NCBI RefSeq assembly: GCF_037911585.1
Contig: NZ_JBAJNS010000001.1
Location: 5,863,001 to 5,927,000, forward strand
Direction of reading: 5' to 3'
Length of the DNA: 64,000 nucleotides
From: Streptomyces sp. GSL17-111
GTDB lineage: Bacteria > Actinomycetota > Actinomycetes > Streptomycetales > Streptomycetaceae
Positions 55,711-63,901 of this stretch are shown here, in pieces (position 1 is the first letter of the stretch; each line of letters opens with the position of its first letter). The translations under genes and the position numbers were made by a program. The notes beneath the pieces are model-generated. The model was not told the DNA's origin. It saw nothing but the letters and a program-made list of their open reading frames with translations, and did no database searches.

Positions 55711-56967
55711 ATGCGCATTCTCTTCGCGGCACATGCGGAGAAGACTCACTTTTTCAGCATGGTGCCCCTCGCGTGGGCGCTGCGCACGGCGGGTCACGAG
55801 GTCAGGGTCGCCACCCAGCCGGCGATGGCGGAGGCCGTCACACGGACCGGGCTCACCGCGGTGCCGCTCGGCGCTGACCACCGGTGGAAGCAGGTCATGG
55901 AGGCCAGTCAGGACGAGGGCTGGGCGAACCGCGTCGCCGAGGCCGTCACGGACACGGCGGACCTGGGCCACGAGGAGCTCCTGCGCTTCTTCGACGAGAC
56001 GACCTCCCGGTACTTCCGCACCATCAACAACGAGGAGTTCACCGACGCCCTGGTCGGATACGCCCGGTGGTGGCAGCCCGACCTGATCGTCTGGGAGCAG
56101 TTCACCTGGGCGGGCGCCGTCGCCGCCCGGGTTACCGGAGCGGCGCACGCCCGCATGGTGTGGGGCGCCGACGTGGTGACCCGTACCCGCAACGCGTTCC
56201 TCGCCACTCTCGCGGAACTCCCCGAGGACCAGCGGACCGACCCGCTGCGAGACTGGCTGACCGAGTCGCTCGCCCGCCACGGCGCGACGTACGACGAGAC
56301 CGCGGCCAACGGGCAGTGGACGATCGACGTCGGCCCGCCGTCCCACCGCATCGACAACGGCCTGCCGGTCGTCGGCGTGCGCTACATCCCGTACAACGGG
56401 CAGGCGGAGCTGCCGGAATGGCTCGCCGCCGAGCCGTCCAGGCCCCGCGTGGCCGTCACCGCCGGCGTCTCCGTGCGCGGCTACTTCGGCTTCGACATGT
56501 TCAGCGTCGGAGCCCTTCAGGCCTTCGCCGGCCTGGACATCGAGCTGATCGCCACCCTGCTGCCGGCCCCGGGCGAGACGGCGGACATGGCACCGGACAA
56601 CGCCACCGTCATGGACTTCGTACCCATGCAGGGCCTGCTGCCGACCTGTTCGGCCGTCATCCACATCGGCGGGGCGGGTGTGCAGTCCACGGCCGCTTTC
56701 TACGGCGTCCCCCAGCTGATCCTCCCCGGCCTGTGGGACACCGTCGTCCGGGCCGGTCTCGTCGAGCGGTCCGGGGCGGGGATCTCGGTGCTGCCGGGCC
56801 AGGTCACGGCCGAGAGCGTGCGCGAATCCCTCGTACGGCTCCTGGAGGACCCGTCGTTCCGCAACGGAGCCGAGGCGCTGCGCAAGGACCTGATGTCCGC
56901 GCCCTCGCCCAACGACGTCGTCCCGGTCCTGGAGGACCTCACCGCCCGCCACAAGAGCGCAGTCTGA
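55711..56967 (+). CDS. Macrolide-type glycosyltransferase (GT1; EryCIII/DesVII-like)
   Basis: A 418-residue GT-B glycosyltransferase starting at an ATG five bases after GGAGGA (55,700-55,705). The N-terminal Rossmann half begins MRILFAAHAEKTHFFSMVPLAWAL, an acceptor-side pattern shared with aminosugar transferases of macrolide and anthracycline clusters. The C-terminal donor half has HIGGAG at His318, where many family members read HHGGAG. It should transfer the dimethylamino deoxysugar to the polyketide. EryCIII, DesVII and AknS-type relatives need a P450-like helper protein; none is encoded in this window. It is the first gene of a four-gene operon, 22 bp before the methyltransferase. Confidence 0.92.
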   Translation: MRILFAAHAEKTHFFSMVPLAWALRTAGHEVRVATQPAMAEAVTRTGLTAVPLGADHRWKQVMEASQDEGWANRVAEAVTDTADLGHEELLRFFDETTSRYFRTINNEEFTDALVGYARWWQPDLIVWEQFTWAGAVAARVTGAAHARMVWGADVVTRTRNAFLATLAELPEDQRTDPLRDWLTESLARHGATYDETAANGQWTIDVGPPSHRIDNGLPVVGVRYIPYNGQAELPEWLAAEPSRPRVAVTAGVSVRGYFGFDMFSVGALQAFAGLDIELIATLLPAPGETADMAPDNATVMDFVPMQGLLPTCSAVIHIGGAGVQSTAAFYGVPQLILPGLWDTVVRAGLVERSGAGISVLPGQVTAESVRESLVRLLEDPSFRNGAEALRKDLMSAPSPNDVVPVLEDLTARHKSAV

Positions 56968-56989
56968 GCATCCCGAGGGGACCACAGCC

Positions 56990-57700
56990 GTGTACGGAGC
57001 AGAGTTCGCCCAGATCTACGACCTGATCCACCAGGGCCGGGGCAAGGACTACGCCCACGAGGCGCGGTTCGTCGCCGACCTCGCCCGCGAGAAGGCCCCC
57101 GACGCGACCTCTCTGCTGGACGTGGCGTGTGCCACCGGGTCGCACCTGACCGCCTTCGCCGACATGTTCGACACGGTCGCGGGCGTGGAGCTGTCCGAGC
57201 CCATGGTGGAGATGGCCCGCCGCAAGCTGGGGGACACCGTCCACCTCGGCGACATGCGTGACTTCGACCTCGGGACCCGGTTCTCCGTCGTCACCTGCAT
57301 GTTCGGCTCCATCGGCCACGCCATGACGGAGCCCGAACTCGTCGCCGCCCTAAGTCGGTTCGAAGCGCACCTCGACGAAGGGGGCGTGGTCGTCGTCGAC
57401 CCCTGGTGGTTCGACGAAACGTTCACCCCCGGCCATGTGTCCGGCGACGTGTGCACCGTGGACGGGCTCACCATGGCCCGCGTCTCGCACGCCGCACGCG
57501 AGGACGACAAGTCCCGCATGGAGGTCCACTACACCGTCGCCCACCCGGACGAGGGCGTCCGCCACTTCGTCGAGACGTACCTGGCCCGCCTCTACACCCG
57601 GGAGCAGTACGAGAAGGCCTTCGTAGAGGCCGGTCTCGCCACCGAGTACGTGCCCGAGGTGCAGAACGGCCGCGGGCTGTTCCTCGCCGTGCGCGCCTGA
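56990..57700 (+). CDS. NDP-3-aminohexose N-methyltransferase (DesVI/TylM1 family)
   Basis: A 236-residue SAM-dependent methyltransferase. Motif I LDVACATGS is at residues 43-51, preceded by the YDLIHQGRGKDYAHEA N-terminal region typical of sugar N-methyltransferases such as DesVI and TylM1, and followed by GDMRDF and TCMFGSIGH. These enzymes add two methyl groups to the sugar 3-amino group, giving a 3-dimethylamino sugar. Start GTG at 56,990 follows GAGGGGA. It sits between the glycosyltransferase and the 2,3-dehydratase, as expected for aminosugar operons. Confidence 0.92.
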   Translation: MYGAEFAQIYDLIHQGRGKDYAHEARFVADLAREKAPDATSLLDVACATGSHLTAFADMFDTVAGVELSEPMVEMARRKLGDTVHLGDMRDFDLGTRFSVVTCMFGSIGHAMTEPELVAALSRFEAHLDEGGVVVVDPWWFDETFTPGHVSGDVCTVDGLTMARVSHAAREDDKSRMEVHYTVAHPDEGVRHFVETYLARLYTREQYEKAFVEAGLATEYVPEVQNGRGLFLAVRA

Positions 57701-57714
57701 CCGGGTCGCCCGCC

Positions 57715-59106
57715 ATGACACAGCCGACCGAGCAGGCGCCGGCCGCGCGGTTCGCCGAGTCCGCACGGGCCGTCGACGGCTTCGTGACCGACACGGCGGC
57801 CTTCGAGGCATGGTTCGCCGACTGCCGGGACCGCTTCCACACCACCGCCGAACTCCGCCCCCTGGACGCGCTGCGCGACTGGTCGGTCGACCCGTGTACC
57901 GGGAACGTCGGCCACGCCAGCGGCCGGTTCTTCTCCGTGCGCGGACTCGACGTGTGGGTGCCCGGGGCCGCCGTGGAACGCTGGCAGCAGCCCATCATCA
58001 GCCAGCCAGAGGCCGGCATCCTCGGCATCCTCGTCAAGGAGTTCGACGGGGTGCCGCACTGCCTGGTGCAGGCCAAGGCGGAACCCGGCAACATCAACGG
58101 CATCCAGCTCTCGCCGACCGTCCAGGCGACCCGGAGCAACTACGGCGGCGTGCACCGCGGCAAGGCCGTCCCCTACCTCGAACACTTCCGGGACACCCCG
58201 CCCGACCGGGTCATCGCCGACGTCCTCCAGTCCGAGCAGGGCTCCTGGTTCCACCGCAAACGCAACCGGAACCTGATCGTCGAGGCCACCGGCCCCGTCG
58301 AGGTCCTCGACGGCTTCTGCTGGCTGACCCTCGGCCAGCTCCACGAACTGCTGCACCACGACGACCTCGTCAACATGGACACCCGTACCGTGATGTCCTG
58401 CTTCCCCGACGCTGGTGCCGACTTCGCCCCCACGCCCGCCGAGCACCGTCCGTCGTACCGGGAACTCCTGGGCTGGATCACCGAGGAGCGCACGCGCCGC
58501 GAACGCCACGTCCGCGAGATCCCGCTGAACGCCGTCGACGGCTGGCAGTTCCGCGACGGCCGCGTCACCCACCGGGACGGGCTCTTCTTCGACATCGTCG
58601 GCGTCTCCGTGGAGGCCTCCGGCCGCGAGGTCGGCCGCTGGGACCAGCCGCTGCTCGCCCCCCACGGCACCGGCCTCGTCGCGCTGCTGGTGCGCGAGAT
58701 CGACGGTGTGCCGCACGCCCTGCTGCACGCCCGGGTCGAGGCCGGGCATCTCGACATCCTCGAACTCGCCCCCACGGTGCAGTGCACTCCGCAGACCTAC
58801 ACGCACCTGCCGCCCGGGGCGCGCCCGCGCTTCCTGGACACCGTGCTGAACGCGCCGGAGGAGAAGGTCCTCTTCAGCGCCGTCCACTCCGAGGAGGGCG
58901 GACGCTTCCTGCACGCCCGCAACCGCTACATGATCGTCGAGGCCGACCCCGGGCTCCGCCTCGCGGACGGCCCCGACTACCGCTGGACGGCGCTCCCCGA
59001 CACGGCCGCGCTGCTGCGCCACAGCCACTACCTCAACATCCAGGCCCGTTCCATCCTCGCCTGTCTACATGGCCTGGCCGGCCGGGAACCAAGGGAGAAA
59101 CCATGA
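57715..59106 (+). CDS. NDP-4-keto-6-deoxyhexose 2,3-dehydratase (EvaA/TylX3 family)
   Basis: A 463-residue protein with the internal duplication characteristic of NDP-hexose 2,3-dehydratases. The first half (about residues 66-145) has FDGVPHCLVQAKAEPGN and LSPTVQAT; the second (about 285-365) has IDGVPHALLHARVEAGH and LAPTVQCT. The enzyme removes the C2 hydroxyl of dTDP-4-keto-6-deoxyglucose to give an unstable 3,4-diketo product. In this operon that product would be taken by the downstream 3-aminotransferase instead of a 3-ketoreductase, giving a 2-deoxy-3-amino sugar. Start ATG at 57,715 lies 14 bp after the methyltransferase stop; the stop overlaps the next ATG (ATGA). Confidence 0.93.
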   Translation: MTQPTEQAPAARFAESARAVDGFVTDTAAFEAWFADCRDRFHTTAELRPLDALRDWSVDPCTGNVGHASGRFFSVRGLDVWVPGAAVERWQQPIISQPEAGILGILVKEFDGVPHCLVQAKAEPGNINGIQLSPTVQATRSNYGGVHRGKAVPYLEHFRDTPPDRVIADVLQSEQGSWFHRKRNRNLIVEATGPVEVLDGFCWLTLGQLHELLHHDDLVNMDTRTVMSCFPDAGADFAPTPAEHRPSYRELLGWITEERTRRERHVREIPLNAVDGWQFRDGRVTHRDGLFFDIVGVSVEASGREVGRWDQPLLAPHGTGLVALLVREIDGVPHALLHARVEAGHLDILELAPTVQCTPQTYTHLPPGARPRFLDTVLNAPEEKVLFSAVHSEEGGRFLHARNRYMIVEADPGLRLADGPDYRWTALPDTAALLRHSHYLNIQARSILACLHGLAGREPREKP

Positions 59107-60212
59107 CCCTGCGCGTATGGGACTACCTCGACGAGTACGAGGCGGAACGCGACGACATCCTCGACGCGGTCGACCAGGTCTTCCGCTCCGGACGACTCGT
59201 CCTCGGCCCTTCCACCACCGGCTTCGAGAACGAGTTCGCCGCGTACCACGGGCTGGCGCACGGCGTGGGAGTCGACAACGGCACGAACGCCCTCGTCCTC
59301 GCCCTGCGTGCCCTGGGCGTCGGCCCGGGCGACGAGGTCGTCACCGTCTCCAACACCGCCGCGCCCACTGTCATCGCGATCGACCAGGTCGGCGCCACCC
59401 CCGTCTTCGTGGACGTGCGCGAGAGCGACTTCCTGATGGACACCGCGCAGGCCGAGGCCGCGGTCACCCCGCGCACCCGCTGCCTGCTGCCCGTCCACCT
59501 CTACGGCCAGTGCGCCGACCTCGCCCCGTTGGAGAAGCTCGCCGCCCGCCACGACCTCGTGCTCCTCGAGGACTGCGCCCAGTCGCACGGGGCCCGGCAG
59601 AACGGCCGCCTGGCCGGCACCACCGGCCAGGCCGCCGCGTTCTCCTTCTACCCGACCAAGGTGCTCGGCGCCTACGGCGACGCCGGCGCCGTCGTCACCG
59701 ACGACCCGGCCGTCGACGCCGCCCTGCGCAGGTACCGCTACTACGGCATGGAGCGCCGCTACTACGTCGAGCAGACCCCGGGCCACAACTCCCGCCTGGA
59801 CGAGGTGCACGCCGAGATCCTCCGCCGCAAGCTGCGTCGGCTCGACGGCTACGTCGAGGCCCGGCGCCGCGTCGCCGCCCGCTACGCCGAGGCCCTCGCT
59901 GACACCGACCTCGTCCTGCCGGAGGTCGTCGCGGGCAACGACCACGTCTACTACCTGTACGTCGTGCGGCACCCGCGCCGCGACGCCGTCATCGAGGCCC
60001 TGCGCCCGCACGGCGTCGAGCTCAACATCAGCTACCCGTGGCCGGTGCACACGATGACCGGCTTCGCCCACCTCGGGCAGCCCGCGGGGTCGCTGCCGGT
60101 CACCGAGGCGCTGGCCGGCGAGGTCTTCTCCCTGCCGATGTACGCCTCGCTGACCGAGGAACGGCAGGACAAGGTCATCGCCGCGCTGCGCGAGGTGCTG
60201 CGCACCGTCTGA
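59103..60212 (+). CDS. NDP-hexose 3-aminotransferase (DegT/DnrJ/EryC1 family, PLP-dependent)
   Basis: A 369-residue PLP aminotransferase. The Schiff-base Lys is Lys186 in SFYPTKVLGAYGDAG, with DNGTNALVLAL (about 58-68) and EDCAQSHGA (156-164) contacting the cofactor. It installs the sugar 3-amino group from glutamate onto the 3-keto intermediate made by the 2,3-dehydratase, as in the TylB/DesV/MegDII group. The ATG at 59,103 overlaps the dehydratase stop and follows GGGAG. It is the last gene of the operon; the strong hairpin at 60,248-60,270 follows. Confidence 0.93.
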   Translation: MTLRVWDYLDEYEAERDDILDAVDQVFRSGRLVLGPSTTGFENEFAAYHGLAHGVGVDNGTNALVLALRALGVGPGDEVVTVSNTAAPTVIAIDQVGATPVFVDVRESDFLMDTAQAEAAVTPRTRCLLPVHLYGQCADLAPLEKLAARHDLVLLEDCAQSHGARQNGRLAGTTGQAAAFSFYPTKVLGAYGDAGAVVTDDPAVDAALRRYRYYGMERRYYVEQTPGHNSRLDEVHAEILRRKLRRLDGYVEARRRVAARYAEALADTDLVLPEVVAGNDHVYYLYVVRHPRRDAVIEALRPHGVELNISYPWPVHTMTGFAHLGQPAGSLPVTEALAGEVFSLPMYASLTEERQDKVIAALREVLRTV

Positions 60213-60247
60213 CCCCCCGCCCGCACCGGCCCGCTGGCTCGCAGCGG

Positions 60248-60270
60248 CCCGCCCGGCCGTGCCGGGCGGG
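60248..60270. terminator. Bidirectional hairpin terminator between convergent genes
   Basis: CCCGCCCGGC, three bases (CGT), then GCCGGGCGGG: a perfect 10-bp G/C stem in the 60-bp gap between the aminotransferase (+) and P450 (-) stop codons. It lacks a T-run, as is usual in Streptomyces terminators, and can serve both strands. Confidence 0.7.
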
Positions 60271-60272
60271 AC

Positions 60273-61469
60273 TCAGTGCGTGAGCCGGAGCGGCAGCTGC
60301 AGCAGGCCGTGCAGGTTGAAGTGCTTGTTGACCGGCAGGTCCTCGCGGAGCAGCTCGATCTTCCCGTACCGCTCCAGCAGGTGGGAGAAGACCGTTGCGG
60401 CCTCGATCCGCCCGAGCACCGCTCCCAGGCAGAAGTGCGGGCCCGCGCTGAACGCCAGCGTCTTCGGCTCGGTGCGGGCCAGGTCCAGACGGTCCGGATC
60501 GGGGTACCGCTCCGGGTCCCGCCCGGCCGCGTCCAGCAGCCCCATGACGTGGGCCCCCTTCGGAATCGTCTTCCCGCCGATCTCCATGTCGGCGGTCGCG
60601 ATCCGGGTGGCCAGCGTCACCGGCGGGTCGAAACGGGACAGTTCGTCCACGGCCGTCCCCATCAGCGACGGGTCCGCCCGCAGGGCCTCCAGTGCCTCCG
60701 GCTGCTTCAGCAGCGCCAGCATGCCGTTGCCGATGAGGTTCACCGTCGTCTCGTGGCCCGCGTTGAAGATGAGCAGGATGTTCGCGACGATCTCGTCCTC
60801 GGTGAGCTGTTCGCCGTCCTCCGCCTGCATCAGCACCGACAGCAAATCGTGCTCCGGGTCGGCGCCGCGCCGCGACTCCATCAGCTTTAGCAGGTACCTC
60901 CGGAACTCCGGCTCCGCCTTGTTCATGGCGATCCGCCGGCTCGGCGAGACGTCCGGGTCGAGGACGTACCCCACCTTGTCCGTCCAGTCCCGGCAGCGCG
61001 CCCGGTCCTCGACGGGAATGCCGAGCAGTTCCCCGACCACCGCGACCGGCATCGGCAGCGCCAGGTCCCGGATCAGATCCACCTCGCCGTCGCCCATCGA
61101 GTCCAGCAGACCGTCCACGATCTCGGTGATGCGCGGCCGCAGGCGGTCGATGAACCGCGGCGTGAACACCCGCGCGATGAGCTTCCGCAGCCGCCGGTGG
61201 TCCGCCCCGTCCTGCAGCAGCAGCCACTTGTCCACGCTGCGCATCACCGGGCAGGTCGGCCCGCCGCGCGTCATCGCCCAGCCCGGCTCCTTGGGGAAGG
61301 CGCTCGACGAGTGCGGGGAGCGCAGCAGCGCCGACACGTCGTCGTAGCGGGTGAGCACCCAGTAGCCCAGCGGCGTGCGGTGCACGGGATCGGCCTCCCG
61401 TAGCCGCCGGTAGTAGGCGAACCGGTCGGCGGCCAGGACGGGGTCGTTCAGGTCGTACCGCGCGCTCAT
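60273..61469 (-). CDS. Cytochrome P450 monooxygenase (CYP107-like)
   Basis: A 398-residue bacterial class I P450. I-helix AGHET is at residues 237-241 (Glu where Asp is common), ExxR is at 276-279 (ELSR), and the heme-ligand loop FSAGPHFCLG at 340-349 has Cys347, so this is a true P450 and not a cysteine-less glycosyltransferase helper. Expected role: hydroxylation or epoxidation of the macrolide aglycone, with electrons from a ferredoxin encoded elsewhere. Start ATG at 61,469 follows GAGGGAG. It lies 35 bp downstream of the type II thioesterase and is probably co-transcribed with it. Site of oxidation unknown. Confidence 0.94.
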   Translation of the reverse strand: MSARYDLNDPVLAADRFAYYRRLREADPVHRTPLGYWVLTRYDDVSALLRSPHSSSAFPKEPGWAMTRGGPTCPVMRSVDKWLLLQDGADHRRLRKLIARVFTPRFIDRLRPRITEIVDGLLDSMGDGEVDLIRDLALPMPVAVVGELLGIPVEDRARCRDWTDKVGYVLDPDVSPSRRIAMNKAEPEFRRYLLKLMESRRGADPEHDLLSVLMQAEDGEQLTEDEIVANILLIFNAGHETTVNLIGNGMLALLKQPEALEALRADPSLMGTAVDELSRFDPPVTLATRIATADMEIGGKTIPKGAHVMGLLDAAGRDPERYPDPDRLDLARTEPKTLAFSAGPHFCLGAVLGRIEAATVFSHLLERYGKIELLREDLPVNKHFNLHGLLQLPLRLTH

Positions 61470-61504
61470 GCCGTCGCTCCCTCTGCCTCGGTGGACTGTG
61501 CCGC

Positions 61505-62254
61505 TCAACTCTTGGCGAGCGCGGTGCGGATCACGTCCAGCACCCGCGCGCTGTGGTCGAGCAGGAAGAAGTGCCCGCCGGACATGACCTCCATGGCGAA
61601 CGGGCCGGTGGTGTGCTTGGCCCACGCCTCGACCTCGGGGAGGTGCGCCTTCGGGTCGGCGTCGCCGATCAGCGCGGTGACCGGGCAGCTCAGCTGCTCG
61701 CCCGCCGTCCACGTGTACGTCTCGGCGGCCTTGTAGTCGTTGCGGACAGCCGGCAGCGCCATCCGCATGAGCTCCTCGTCCTGCAGCAGCCGGCTGTCCG
61801 TGCCGGCCAGCGCCCGCACCTCGGCGAGCAGGCCGTCGTCGTCGCGCTGGTGCACGGTCTCGTGACGCGTCGCCGACGGCGCGCGGCGGCCCGAGACGAA
61901 CAGGTGCGCCGCCGGCCGGCCGGCCGCCTCCATGAGCAGCGCCAGTTCGAACCCGACCGTGGCACCCATGCTGTGCCCGAGCAGCGCCGTCGGCCTGTCG
62001 TCCAACTCGCCGAGCACCTCGTGCACGCGCAGGGCGAGTTCGGGAAGGTTGTCGACGAACGGCTCGTGGCGGCGGTCCTGGCGTCCCGGGTACTGGATCG
62101 CGACGACGTCCGCCTGCGGGGACAGCGCCTTGGCGACCGGGAGCCAGAAGCTCGCCGATCCGCCCGCGTGCGGCAGACACACCAGCCGGACCGGTGCGGC
62201 CGGTGCGGGCGCGTACGTGCGTACCCAGGTCGAGGTGGTGGCGTGAGCCGTCAT
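61505..62254 (-). CDS. Type II thioesterase (PKS editing)
   Basis: A 249-residue alpha/beta-hydrolase with GHSMG (Ser95), an Asp in LIGDADP and a His in SGGHFFLLDH, plus the LVCLPHAGGSASFW N-terminal oxyanion-hole motif typical of stand-alone thioesterases of PKS/NRPS clusters. Such enzymes free stalled or wrongly primed acyl groups from ACP domains. An in-frame ATG lies further upstream (62,338), but the added residues are not family-like, so I chose 62,254. It is divergent from the ccr gene and is the first gene of a two-gene minus-strand operon with the P450. Confidence 0.93.
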   Translation of the reverse strand: MTAHATTSTWVRTYAPAPAAPVRLVCLPHAGGSASFWLPVAKALSPQADVVAIQYPGRQDRRHEPFVDNLPELALRVHEVLGELDDRPTALLGHSMGATVGFELALLMEAAGRPAAHLFVSGRRAPSATRHETVHQRDDDGLLAEVRALAGTDSRLLQDEELMRMALPAVRNDYKAAETYTWTAGEQLSCPVTALIGDADPKAHLPEVEAWAKHTTGPFAMEVMSGGHFFLLDHSARVLDVIRTALAKS

Positions 62255-62558
62255 GTGGTCGTCCACTTCTCGTGTTCCGGAAAGACTGAATGGCGCGGAG
62301 GCTGACGTGATGCCACCACCTCGCGGGCGCGCGGACAAGGGGTGGCCGCCCCGAGCAGGGGCACGGGCGCCGCAAGTCAGGGGGCGGACGGTCCCGGGGC
62401 GCCCCGAGGCCCCGAGGGCTGGGGTCCCGGCGGGCCGGTAGGGGGTGTCCAGGCCGCGCAGGCCTTGAGTAGCGTCCTCCAGCGCATGGGTTCATCAATG
62501 AGGCAGTTCCGAATCGGGCCGGCCAACACGTGTGCCGGCGCCGGGTGAGGGGGCGACC
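62255..62558. promoter_or_regulatory. Divergent intergenic region between type II thioesterase and ccr
   Basis: This 304-bp region has no coding signal and must contain promoters for both directions. A palindromic ACACGTGT lies at about 62,526-62,533, close upstream of ccr, and GTGAGGGG at about 62,544-62,551 serves as the ccr ribosome-binding region. I see no convincing -35/-10 pair on either strand. Confidence 0.4.
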
Positions 62559-63815
62559 GTGTCAGAATCGCTGTACGAGCTGGGAGACCCCCCACCGCTC
62601 GGCGTGGTCCCGGACCAGATGTACGCGAACGTGATCCGCCAGGACCGCTTCGGGGAGCCCGCCAAGGCGATGCAGACCGAGGTCCTGCCGGTGCCCCGCC
62701 CCGGGCGCGGCGAGGTGCTCGTCTACGTGATGGCCGCGGGCATCAACTACAACAACGTGTGGGCCTCCCTCGGACAGCCCATCGACGTCATCGCCATGCG
62801 GCAGAAGCTGCACGGCGCCACCGAGGACTTCCACATCGGCGGCACCGACGCATCCGGCGTCGTCTGGGCCGTCGGCGAGGGTGTCACGCAGTTCAAGGTG
62901 GGCGACGAGGTCGTCACCTCCGGCGCGATCTGGGACGAGACCGCCGAGGACGTCCGGATGGGCTGCGACCCCCTCGCCTCCAAGTCCCTGCTGGCCTGGG
63001 GCTACGAGTCCAACTACGGCTCCTTCGCCCAGTTCACCCGCGTCAAGGAACAGCAGTGCCACCCCAAGCCCCGGAACCTGTCCTGGGAGAGCGCGGGCAG
63101 CTTCCTGGTGACCGGCGCCACCGCCTACCGCCAGCTCACCGGCTGGGCGCCGAACGACGTACGCCCCGGCGATCCCGTGCTGATCTGGGGCGGCTCGGGC
63201 GGCGTCGGCTCGGCCGCCATCCAGGTCACCAACCTGCGCGGCGGCATCCCGATCGCCGTCGTCTCCAGCGAGGAGCGGGCGAAGTACGCCCTCGACCTCG
63301 GCGCCAAGGGCGTCATCGACCGTACCGAGTTCCATCACTGGGGACGGCTCCCCGACCTCGACGACAAGGCCGCCGCGAAGGCCTGGACCTCCGAGGTCCG
63401 CCGTTTCGGCGCCAAGTTCTGGGAGGTCCTGGGCGAGCGCCGCAACCCGCGGATCGTCGTGGAACACCCCGGCGAGGAGACTCTGCCGACCTCCATGTTC
63501 CTGTGCGACAACGGCGGCATGGTCGTCATCTGCGGTGGCACCAGCGGCTACAACGGCGACCTGGACCTGCGCTACCTCTGGATGCGCAGCAAGCGGCTGC
63601 AGGGCTCGCACGGCTCCAACACCCGTGAGAACCGGGCCGTCATCCGCCTCATGTCCGAGGGCCGCCTCGACCCCTGCATCACCTGGTGCGGCACCTTCGA
63701 CGACATCGCCGATGGCCACCAGCGCCTCTACGAGAACCGGCAGGGCACCGGCAACTTCGCCGTCCTCGTCAACGCCACCTCACACGGCCTGACCACGCTG
63801 TCTGGGGTCATGTAG
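62559..63815 (+). CDS. ccr: Crotonyl-CoA carboxylase/reductase
   Basis: A 418-residue medium-chain dehydrogenase of the CCR family. Seen: AAGINYNNVWASLG near the N-terminus, IGGTDASGVVWAVG, the nucleotide-binding GGSGGVGSAA at about residue 211, the EHPGEETLPTS and VICGGTSGYN segments, and the near-C-terminal QGTGNFAVLV. It reductively carboxylates crotonyl-CoA with NADPH and CO2 to (2S)-ethylmalonyl-CoA, a PKS extender. The GTG at 62,559 follows a GAGG element about eight bases upstream and gives the normal N-terminus; upstream in-frame codons read poorly. Its presence in the cluster implies at least one AT uses ethylmalonyl-CoA. It is transcribed toward the next PKS gene. Confidence 0.96.
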   Translation: MSESLYELGDPPPLGVVPDQMYANVIRQDRFGEPAKAMQTEVLPVPRPGRGEVLVYVMAAGINYNNVWASLGQPIDVIAMRQKLHGATEDFHIGGTDASGVVWAVGEGVTQFKVGDEVVTSGAIWDETAEDVRMGCDPLASKSLLAWGYESNYGSFAQFTRVKEQQCHPKPRNLSWESAGSFLVTGATAYRQLTGWAPNDVRPGDPVLIWGGSGGVGSAAIQVTNLRGGIPIAVVSSEERAKYALDLGAKGVIDRTEFHHWGRLPDLDDKAAAKAWTSEVRRFGAKFWEVLGERRNPRIVVEHPGEETLPTSMFLCDNGGMVVICGGTSGYNGDLDLRYLWMRSKRLQGSHGSNTRENRAVIRLMSEGRLDPCITWCGTFDDIADGHQRLYENRQGTGNFAVLVNATSHGLTTLSGVM

Positions 63816-63901
63816 GGGTTGCCGGGCGACGATCACCGCTTCCTACGATGGCGCGCGTCGTCGGTGCCGGCCGAGACCATCCCTGAGCGGTGGAGAACTC
63901 G
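63816..63901 (+). promoter_or_regulatory. Short intergenic region before the downstream PKS gene; weak candidate promoter
   Basis: The 86-bp gap contains TTGCCG at 63,819-63,824 and TACGAT at 63,844-63,849, spaced 19 bp, a possible promoter. GGTGGAG at 63,889-63,895 sits six bases before the ATG at 63,902 and supports that start. Confidence 0.35.

Noticed and set aside
53758..60212. Sugar genes as a desosamine or forosamine pathway
   Set aside because: Desosamine needs the radical-SAM deaminase and C4 aminotransferase, and forosamine needs 3-ketoreductase and 3-dehydratase enzymes. None is present, while a 2,3-dehydratase and an epimerase are.
60273..61469. P450 as the EryCII/DesVIII-type glycosyltransferase helper
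   Set aside because: It has the heme Cys (Cys347), ExxR and an intact I-helix motif, and it is on the opposite strand with the type II thioesterase, so it is an ordinary catalytic P450.
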